In this document: positions 58,066 through 64,000 of the stretch, piece after piece | Layout: every line of letters begins with the position of its first letter | How positions within the stretch are numbered: position 1 is the stretch's first letter | Assembly (NCBI RefSeq): GCF_002954385.1 | Contig: NZ_MQVY01000001.1 | Coordinates: 927,483-991,482 of the forward strand | DNA length: 64,000 nt | Source: Tenacibaculum sp. SG-28 | Lineage (GTDB): Bacteria > Bacteroidota > Bacteroidia > Flavobacteriales > Flavobacteriaceae | Direction of reading: 5' to 3' | Notes under the pieces: generated by a model | Told to the model about the DNA's origin: nothing | The model's input: the letters and a program-made list of their open reading frames with translations, nothing else | Database searches by the model: none | Position numbers and translations under genes: made by a program

Positions 58066-59322
58066 TTAATTAGTTAGCTGTAATGCTTCAATTGTTTGGA
58101 TAACTCCATGCGCCGCTGTTTCTCCTGAAATCATCGCCGCATTTAACGAACCGTTTAGCATAGTATCTCCAGCCAAAAATAAACGTTCTGAAAACTTTAC
58201 CTTCTTTACCTCTTTTTCATAAGCTACAGTTGGCAAATGCGGAAGGGCTCTTGGAATTTCGTATTGCTTTACAAATTTCAGTTGCTTTAAAGAACAATAG
58301 GTTGCTAACTCTTGCGTTACCTTTTGCACCAATTTATCCCCTACTATTCCTTGATTGTCTACAACGGTAACAGACAGCAATTCTTTACCGGATGAGATTT
58401 TTGAAGATGGATTAACGTATACAATAGTATTCACCAAAGTACCTGAATCTGAAATAAGACCAATCATATTTTTTGAAATCGTTCTTTCTTCAGTTTCAAA
58501 ATATAAAGTAGTACAAGATTTCCAAGACACCGGTTTTTTTGTATGCGTTTGCAATAATGTATTTGGAGCTGTGGCTACAATAGTAAAATCACTTTTTCGT
58601 ATAGTTCCGTCCTCTAGTATGATTTCCTGTTCCTTTACCTCCTTAACTTTCGCATTAAATTCAAAATTTGTTGTACTTAATTTTTGCTTTAGTTGTTTCG
58701 GAATAGCCTCCATACCCGTTTTAGGAACACTGGCAAAGCCCTCACCGAACATCTTGTATACAAATTCAAACATTCGACTTGAAGTTTGTAGCTCTTTTTC
58801 AAGAAAAATACCACTAAAAAATGGAATGAAAAAGTCATTAATAATCCCACTTGAAAAACCTTTATCTTTTAAATAAGAAAGGGTGGTTTGTTCTTTCGAC
58901 AAAAATATATTAGAAATCGACTTTGTTTTCAGTTTTGCATTTAATTGCAAGATTTTTACCTTGTCTGAAAAGTTTCCTATACCGGAAAGTATGGTAGGAA
59001 ATAACAAGGATATATTTCGAAGAGGATCTCCTATAACTACTTGCTTTTTATTTTTGAAGATAGCGGCCCCTGGTAAAAAATATTGTAAGTCTAAAGCAGT
59101 AAAATCAAGATATTTTCTCGCTGAAGGGTAAGCAGTTAATAACACCTGAAATCCGTGATCTAAAGGGTAATTATCCACCATATCTGTTTTCACTCTACCT
59201 CCTACCCGATCTGTTGCTTCAATAATCGTACTAGTATATCCGTTCTCTTCAAGTACTTGTGCTGCAATTAGACCACTAACGCCACCTCCTATAATGTGTA
59301 TTTTATATGCCTGCTTGTTCAA
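58066..59322 (-). CDS. FAD-dependent oxidoreductase (amine oxidase/protoporphyrinogen oxidase-like)
   Basis: A 418-residue flavoprotein with the dinucleotide fold IHIIGGGVSGLIAAQVLEEN, GG motif EATDRVGGRVKTDMVDNY and the C-terminal FAD segment FLAGDTMLNGSLNAAMISGE. It belongs to the amine-oxidase superfamily; the LDHGFQVLLTAYPSARKYLD segment is found in a flavobacterial group with unknown substrate. It is transcribed alone from a promoter at 59377-59404. A pigment or carotenoid-desaturase role cannot be shown from the sequence. Confidence 0.85.
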   Translation of the reverse strand: MNKQAYKIHIIGGGVSGLIAAQVLEENGYTSTIIEATDRVGGRVKTDMVDNYPLDHGFQVLLTAYPSARKYLDFTALDLQYFLPGAAIFKNKKQVVIGDPLRNISLLFPTILSGIGNFSDKVKILQLNAKLKTKSISNIFLSKEQTTLSYLKDKGFSSGIINDFFIPFFSGIFLEKELQTSSRMFEFVYKMFGEGFASVPKTGMEAIPKQLKQKLSTTNFEFNAKVKEVKEQEIILEDGTIRKSDFTIVATAPNTLLQTHTKKPVSWKSCTTLYFETEERTISKNMIGLISDSGTLVNTIVYVNPSSKISSGKELLSVTVVDNQGIVGDKLVQKVTQELATYCSLKQLKFVKQYEIPRALPHLPTVAYEKEVKKVKFSERLFLAGDTMLNGSLNAAMISGETAAHGVIQTIEALQLTN

Positions 59323-59376
59323 AATAAAATTTTGTTTTGTATGAATACTATTTTTAATACTCGTAACTAATATTTA

Positions 59377-59404
59377 CAAAAATAAAACAAATTAAAATTG
59401 CCAA
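59377..59404 (-). promoter_or_regulatory. Promoter of the FAD oxidoreductase gene
   Basis: On the minus strand TTG (59404-59402), a 17-base spacer and TATTTTTG (59384-59377) match the Bacteroidota consensus. They lie about 55 bases upstream of the ATG. Confidence 0.5.
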
Positions 59405-59731
59405 CCACTTAAATTGTAGTTTAGGGTCTAACAAAGATATTTTTAATGCATTTTTGAGTTTTTTTTATGAGCATGTTAGAATGGCTCAGAAAAGTTGTCG
59501 CAAAATATTGTAGGGCATATAAATTTTAAATTAATTGGTAATATACCAAAGTCAATAGTAAAAATAATCACAGTGACTTTTCTCAATTATAACACCGTTT
59601 ATTTCAGAAAATTTCATACGAAAAAGTGTCTGTAAGTGCTATTTATCTACAGTAAAGTTATTTTGATATAAAGCTGTAATTGAAAAATATTTGTTTTTTG
59701 TAAATTATTGATTATTAAACATTAACTTATT
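59405..59731. other. AT-rich intergenic region without a recognised gene
   Basis: This stretch separates the divergent FAD oxidoreductase and SnoaL-ABM genes. Both strands are full of stops, and no hairpin, repeat or exact TAnnTTTG box in the plus direction was found. It probably carries the plus-strand promoter near its right end. Confidence 0.5.
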
Positions 59732-60526
59732 ATGAGACAATTAATTTTATTATTGGTTGGGGTGTTTCTATTTTCCTGTAATAGTAATCCTAATTACGAA
59801 AAAAATTTAGCTACTGCTAAAAAATTATTCCAACTTCACGAAGAGGAAAAGCTTGAAGAACAACTCGCTTTGATTAGTAAAGATATTAAGGTTTACACAC
59901 CGATGTACGGTTCTTCAGAACCAATAGGATACGATGGCTACATGAAAATGTTAAAAGGATATCAGGATAACTTTGAGGATATAAAATACAAAGCGTCAAC
60001 TTGGCTTCCTGGCGTAGATACAGTATCTCTAAAACCGGATGGAAGTGTAAGAACTTATGGTACCTGGACCGGTAAAAATTCAAGCACAGGTAAAGTCCTT
60101 AACTTACACGGATATTGGTATTTTAATTTTGATGCTAAAGGAAAAATAATCGCTCAAGGTGACTTTTTTGATTACGGTGGCATGATGCAATCCGTAGGAC
60201 CAAAACATCCAGTTTTAGTTACACTAGAGGTAAAACCAGGTAAAAAACAGGCTATGGAAAAACTACTTAATTCACCAGATGGACTGCAAACCACCAGAAA
60301 TTATGACGGGAATCTCTCTTTAGAGGCATTCTTTAATGAAAAAAGCTATACGTATTACATATATGGAGATTGGGCATCTTATGCGCATTATCAAAAATAT
60401 CTCGATTGGAGATTTAAGGGAGATGAAAGTAAAATCGCGGAAAAAGTTACGGCACTTTGTGTTGGAGGTAAAGAGGGTTTAATTCCTATATTTCCGAATA
60501 TAGACTATTCCTCGTTTAGTAAATGA
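59732..60526 (+). CDS. Lipoprotein with SnoaL-like and ABM-like domains
   Basis: A 264-residue lipoprotein (lipobox VFLFSCNS). Residues 25-155 read like a SnoaL/NTF2-type cone (KLFQLHEEEKLEEQLALISK, GYWYFNFDAKGKIIAQGDFF). Residues 165-255 resemble an antibiotic-biosynthesis monooxygenase (ABM) fold (HPVLVTLEVKPGKKQAMEKL, TYYIYGDWASYAHYQKYLDW). Two ferredoxin-like or cone folds in one lipoprotein are unusual. The substrate and activity are unknown. It ends at a strong terminator. Confidence 0.75.
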   Translation: MRQLILLLVGVFLFSCNSNPNYEKNLATAKKLFQLHEEEKLEEQLALISKDIKVYTPMYGSSEPIGYDGYMKMLKGYQDNFEDIKYKASTWLPGVDTVSLKPDGSVRTYGTWTGKNSSTGKVLNLHGYWYFNFDAKGKIIAQGDFFDYGGMMQSVGPKHPVLVTLEVKPGKKQAMEKLLNSPDGLQTTRNYDGNLSLEAFFNEKSYTYYIYGDWASYAHYQKYLDWRFKGDESKIAEKVTALCVGGKEGLIPIFPNIDYSSFSK

Positions 60527-60614
60527 TAATGCCAAATGCTTCCACACTAAGCCTAACAAATAAAAAAATATAGATTTCAAATTACCACAATAATAAATTC
60601 CTACGGTTTAAATA

Positions 60615-60648
60615 AATAAAAGTCTTCACTAAAGTGAAGACTTTTATT
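60615..60648. terminator. Bidirectional terminator
   Basis: A perfect 16-base stem (60615-60630 and 60633-60648, core AAAAGTCTTCACT/AGTGAAGACTTTT) with a minimal loop lies between the convergent SnoaL-ABM and NAD(P)H oxidoreductase genes. Confidence 0.8.
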
Positions 60649-60740
60649 CTAATTTTACAAAGTAAAATTTAGCATCATATTGAAACAATTGGTTTTCAAT
60701 TTTACCTATGGTTAAAGGATACAAATCGAAAATCGTTAGT

Positions 60741-61325
60741 TTATTTAACCTTCTTACCTAGTTTTTCAATCTTTGACAACCACGAATTTCGGAATGCAAT
60801 AGACGAATTTTTAATTGGTGCTATATAGCTTACCTTAACGGGATGCACACCACAAAATTGAAGTGTGCCTTTTTTTAATTGATGGATTGCAGGACTTTTC
60901 ATAAAAAGACTGTTATACCACTTTGGAGTATCAGCGGTAACTATTATTCTTCCTGTTTTTCCTTTTAATAGTTTTTTGGGCATAGTCTTTCCCTTTTCAT
61001 AGGCAAAGGTAATCCCAGGAAGAAAAGTTCTATCGATAAACCCTTTCATAAGTGCAGGATAGCCATACCACCACATAGGAAATACCCAAACAATATGATC
61101 TGCCTCTTTGATTTTTTCTATACTTGAGAGTAAATCTGGTTCCAGTTTTGTTCGTTTGCGATACCCAAACCCCAAATTTGGATTAAATTCCAAATCTCTT
61201 ATAGTGATTAGTGCTACTTCAGCTGTCGTTGTAGATACTCCTTTTTGATAAGCCGCAGTGAGACACGAATTAAAGCTATCCGGATCGGGATGCCCATTGA
61301 TGATTAAGACTTTTTTAAATTTCAT
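60741..61325 (-). CDS. NAD(P)H oxidoreductase, flavodoxin-like quinone reductase family
   Basis: A 194-residue flavoprotein of the NQO1/MdaB-type fold. The opening KKVLIINGHPDPDSFNSCL binds FMN phosphate, IVWVFPMWWYGYPALMKGFI binds the isoalloxazine, and RTFLPGITFAYEKGKTMPKK and KSPAIHQLKKGTLQFCGVHP are conserved. It reduces quinones or other electrophiles by two electrons. It lies downstream of a Crp-like regulator (67 bases), which probably controls it. Confidence 0.9.
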   Translation of the reverse strand: MKFKKVLIINGHPDPDSFNSCLTAAYQKGVSTTTAEVALITIRDLEFNPNLGFGYRKRTKLEPDLLSSIEKIKEADHIVWVFPMWWYGYPALMKGFIDRTFLPGITFAYEKGKTMPKKLLKGKTGRIIVTADTPKWYNSLFMKSPAIHQLKKGTLQFCGVHPVKVSYIAPIKNSSIAFRNSWLSKIEKLGKKVK

Positions 61326-61392
61326 TTTATGTCCATTTTTCCTACGAAATTATAGACATTTTAATAGTAAATACAAGACAAATGTCCTATTA

Positions 61393-61962
61393 TTAAATAG
61401 CTCCTCTGAGACGGCTTAGATGCCTTTGTGTAATCCCTAGATAAGATGCGAGGTACTTTAACGGAACGTTTTGGAGAAACTCAGGGTTTGTAGTTAGTAA
61501 ATCGGAATAACGTTTCTCAGCAGACTCCATTTGCAGGGCTAATAATCGATTTTCCATTAGTAAATAGGATTGTTCTGCAAAATGATTTGCAAATTTGAGC
61601 CAATTAGTACTTTCTTTAGTAAGTTCGGAAAATTGCGTTTTATCAATAACCAACATTTCTACATCTGTAATAGCGTGAATATTCTCAAAGGTCTTTTTAC
61701 CAGAGATAAAGGATGAATATGCCGTTATGAATGTATTGGGAAATGTAATGCAATACGTGACTTCTTCCCCTTTGCTCGAGATATAGAAGTTCCTAACAAT
61801 TCCAGAACTTACAAAACCTATCCAATTACACGTGTTTTGCGCCTTTATCAAAAAATCTCCTTTTTTGTATAACTTTGGCGTAAAAAAGTCTAACCCATTG
61901 GTAATATCACTTTTCGATAATTCCCCATATGAAGAAAATAGTTGCTCTAAGACTTGTTTCAT
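61393..61962 (-). CDS. Crp/Fnr family transcriptional regulator
   Basis: A 189-residue protein with a cyclic-nucleotide-binding-like domain (YKKGDFLIKAQNTCNWIGFV, SSGIVRNFYISSKGEEVTYC), the long dimer helix and a C-terminal winged helix-turn-helix (FLQNVPLKYLASYLGITQRH, LSRLR). It lacks the Cys cluster of Fnr and the nucleotide-binding Arg is not obvious, as in most flavobacterial Crp-like proteins. It is probably autonomous and controls the adjacent quinone reductase. Confidence 0.88.
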   Translation of the reverse strand: MKQVLEQLFSSYGELSKSDITNGLDFFTPKLYKKGDFLIKAQNTCNWIGFVSSGIVRNFYISSKGEEVTYCITFPNTFITAYSSFISGKKTFENIHAITDVEMLVIDKTQFSELTKESTNWLKFANHFAEQSYLLMENRLLALQMESAEKRYSDLLTTNPEFLQNVPLKYLASYLGITQRHLSRLRGAI

Positions 61963-62191
61963 ACAACCAAAGTATTAATTGAATAATGAACAGACATAGT
62001 TAATTATAATATGTACACAAGAAATTTTCTATAACGGTAAATACATAAAAGATAGTCTACAAATTTTATTAAAATTTCCGATTAATTCACAAATTTTTAT
62101 ATTGTTTTTAGTACGCTGATCAAATAAGCAAAATTTAAAGGAAAAGGGAAATATATACTAAGCCTATATATTTTGTGCAAAGTAACTATTT

Positions 62192-63577
62192 TTAATATGT
62201 TGTTTTTGTAATGGTCTTTCTTATAAGATTAATATTGTTTTCTTTAAACATATTGCTTGATAGAAAGTCTTTTTTAAAAGTTTTAAATGATTCCCTTGAA
62301 ACCCCATTTTTTATTGCAGATTTTTCCCAAATTTTAATATCCAATGTCTGTTTTTTTGATAACTCTAATAAGGTTTTTAAAGTGTTAATAGTAATTTTTC
62401 TACCAAATGATATTTCAAATGATTTAAATATTAATGGACCAAGTATATATCGGTAATCAGAATTAATTTGTTTTTTGTTTTTAATATCATTTAACGGAAT
62501 AAATTTTTTCTTTTTTATTGATTTGCAATAATATGCATAATACCCATCAACATTTTTTTTATTGGTATAATCTTCTAAAGCAACAAGCGAAAGATATTCA
62601 GCCGTTCCTTCAAGCCAGAACCAGGATAGTTTTCCGGAATTAACATTATTTCCGAAATAATTATGTGCTAACTCGTGTGCGAAAAACTTATATCGATTTT
62701 CTTTGAATTTATTCTCTTTTGTTAGTAATTTACTAAAATTTAGATTTGAAAATCCAAAGGCAGGATAGGTATTAAAGCCCCAACTACCATTTTTTAAATC
62801 TTTAACAGCTTTATGATTAATTATATAAATTTCATCTTTAAAATCTGTTCCCAATAAGTTTTTATAATATAATTTTATAGAATCTATATTCTCAAATATT
62901 TTTTTCGAAACATCTTCTGTAACATCTGTATTGATTAAATAATTCCCTTTTACCTTCACAAAATTATAGTCTCCTGCAAATAAAAACAAAGGGAAAGCCT
63001 TTGATGATTTAAAAACTGAACTAATGCCCTTTTTAGGTGGATTACCATTTATAAAAACACTTTTTGAAGTTTTAGTATTAACTGTAATGTCATAAGTATA
63101 ATTATCAATACGTCTATCGGTATCTTCATCATACAAAATTGGATACCATTTTGATTGTTCCGTTGCTCTCAATGTATTTTCGTTAACCGCAATGTAGCCC
63201 TTAAAATCAAACCCATTTAAATCTTTTTTATATACGGGGAATGCACCTGAATATTCTATTTCAAAAGTTGATTCTAAGTTAATTTTTACATTTTGATTAT
63301 TCACAAAGTAATACTCTAAACCCTCACCGTTCATTTTTCCAGCATAGTATCCATTATAGGGAATAAGTTGGCCTTTCTTATTTCTAAAGTATTTTATATT
63401 CATTCCATGATTAAGTAATATTTTATAATTCGTTAATTCAGGAAGGTTAGATACTCTAAATTCACAATGAATATATCCTTTTTCCATATCTAAAGTTACT
63501 GTTCCTCTTATATGAGGTTGTGAAAAGGATATATTAATTGAATAAAAACATATCAATAGACAAATTATTATTTTCAT
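62192..63577 (-). CDS. M1-family-like zinc metallopeptidase
   Basis: A 461-residue exported protein (signal peptide ending FYSINISFSQ). The gluzincin motif KFFAHELAHNYFG (HExxH, near residue 302) is followed by the third ligand in WLEGTAEYLSLVALE, about 20 residues later. The N-terminal half is a beta-rich domain like that of M1 aminopeptidases, but the protein is shorter and lacks a GxMEN motif. It probably acts as a secreted peptidase; the specificity is unknown. It is transcribed alone. Confidence 0.85.
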   Translation of the reverse strand: MKIIICLLICFYSINISFSQPHIRGTVTLDMEKGYIHCEFRVSNLPELTNYKILLNHGMNIKYFRNKKGQLIPYNGYYAGKMNGEGLEYYFVNNQNVKINLESTFEIEYSGAFPVYKKDLNGFDFKGYIAVNENTLRATEQSKWYPILYDEDTDRRIDNYTYDITVNTKTSKSVFINGNPPKKGISSVFKSSKAFPLFLFAGDYNFVKVKGNYLINTDVTEDVSKKIFENIDSIKLYYKNLLGTDFKDEIYIINHKAVKDLKNGSWGFNTYPAFGFSNLNFSKLLTKENKFKENRYKFFAHELAHNYFGNNVNSGKLSWFWLEGTAEYLSLVALEDYTNKKNVDGYYAYYCKSIKKKKFIPLNDIKNKKQINSDYRYILGPLIFKSFEISFGRKITINTLKTLLELSKKQTLDIKIWEKSAIKNGVSRESFKTFKKDFLSSNMFKENNINLIRKTITKTTY

Positions 63578-64000
63578 AGCATTGTTTTAATTTTAATTAG
63601 AAAGATAGTAATATTTAACGCGATATTGCTAAATAGCGAATACATTACATTACTATTAATAAAAGAAATAAAATTAGTTACGATTCCAAGTGTGATTACT
63701 TTTAAAGTAGGTTGTATTATTTTGATGCTACTTATCTAAAAGACGATTAATGTAGTAACCAGTTTTAATTGTATCAATCTGATTTTTAAATATAACTAAT
63801 TTTCTTTAAACCATATACAGAAGCACTATCTATTTATCCAACTATCAAAACCACAACTAATGAATGTTCAGCTTCTCTATAACTATTACAACAAAGTTGT
63901 CATAGAATTAAATATGATGTCTTCGATTATTTTTATAAAAATTTCCAAGCTAAATAACCATATCGGAAAAATAAGCAATATTATCTAAAGTATGACATAA
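63578..64000. other. AT-rich intergenic region, nothing recognised
   Basis: The last 423 bases contain no open frame of useful length on either strand, no repeat and no RNA gene that I can recognise. The left part presumably carries the promoter of the metallopeptidase. Confidence 0.5.

Overview
The window is AT-rich chromosomal DNA from a member of the Bacteroidota, most likely a marine Flavobacteriaceae bacterium. The evidence is the recurrent TTG-N17-21-TAnnTTTG promoters typical of Bacteroidota, a bacillithiol BshA enzyme, a split transketolase, PorV-type and SusC/FecA-type outer-membrane proteins, many short-leader lipoproteins and flavobacterial synteny (LEA2-ribD, GNAT-prmC, kdsD-tatC-lptB). 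No rRNA, tRNA, CRISPR array, phage or insertion sequence was recognised.

Layout. 1-16.3 kb is mostly housekeeping: proline dehydrogenase, aroB, bshA, the N-terminal half of transketolase, recQ, kdsD-tatC-lptB, a decayed small gene, pssA, a YheT-like hydrolase, a PorV-like barrel, a DUF4105 protein, aroQ and guaB. 16.5-31 kb is the most distinctive part, an iron-acquisition island. It carries imelysin (M75) lipoprotein - di-haem DUF1111 cytochrome - imelysin on the plus strand, converging on DUF4856 lipoprotein - imelysin - HTTM/vitamin-K-carboxylase-like membrane enzyme - FecA-like TonB receptor - an unknown membrane gene - FbpABC on the minus strand. Several promoters here share an AT-rich palindrome with the core TTTATTT/AAATAAA.

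31-45 kb holds a DUF1842-like gene, a compact minus-strand run (LEA2, ribD, HAD, EamA transporter, YigZ), GNAT-prmC, a PDZ/aspartyl protease, an aminotransferase-murB pair, a small Cys-rich membrane protein - glycosyltransferase - sigma factor - Nramp-like series, and lipA. 45-55 kb holds a CBS-domain cysteine/cystathionine synthase, an FtsX-type permease divergent from namZ, a DUF6503-like lipoprotein, an STAS/LytTR/Hpt signalling group and a patatin-barrel protein. 55-64 kb is accessory: a broken amidohydrolase, a methyltransferase, an AraC regulator with a GlcG/HbpS-like protein, an FAD oxidoreductase, a SnoaL-ABM lipoprotein, a quinone reductase with a Crp-like regulator, and an M1-like metallopeptidase.

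A striking general feature is the number of broken reading frames: about nine single-gene frameshifts, most fitting a one-base loss in a short homopolymer, plus one in-frame TGA. They hit important genes such as ribD, the TonB receptor and the HTTM enzyme. Residual sequencing indels are the simplest explanation, so these genes are described as joined loci. The small 9.9 kb locus, with two in-frame stops, looks like real decay.
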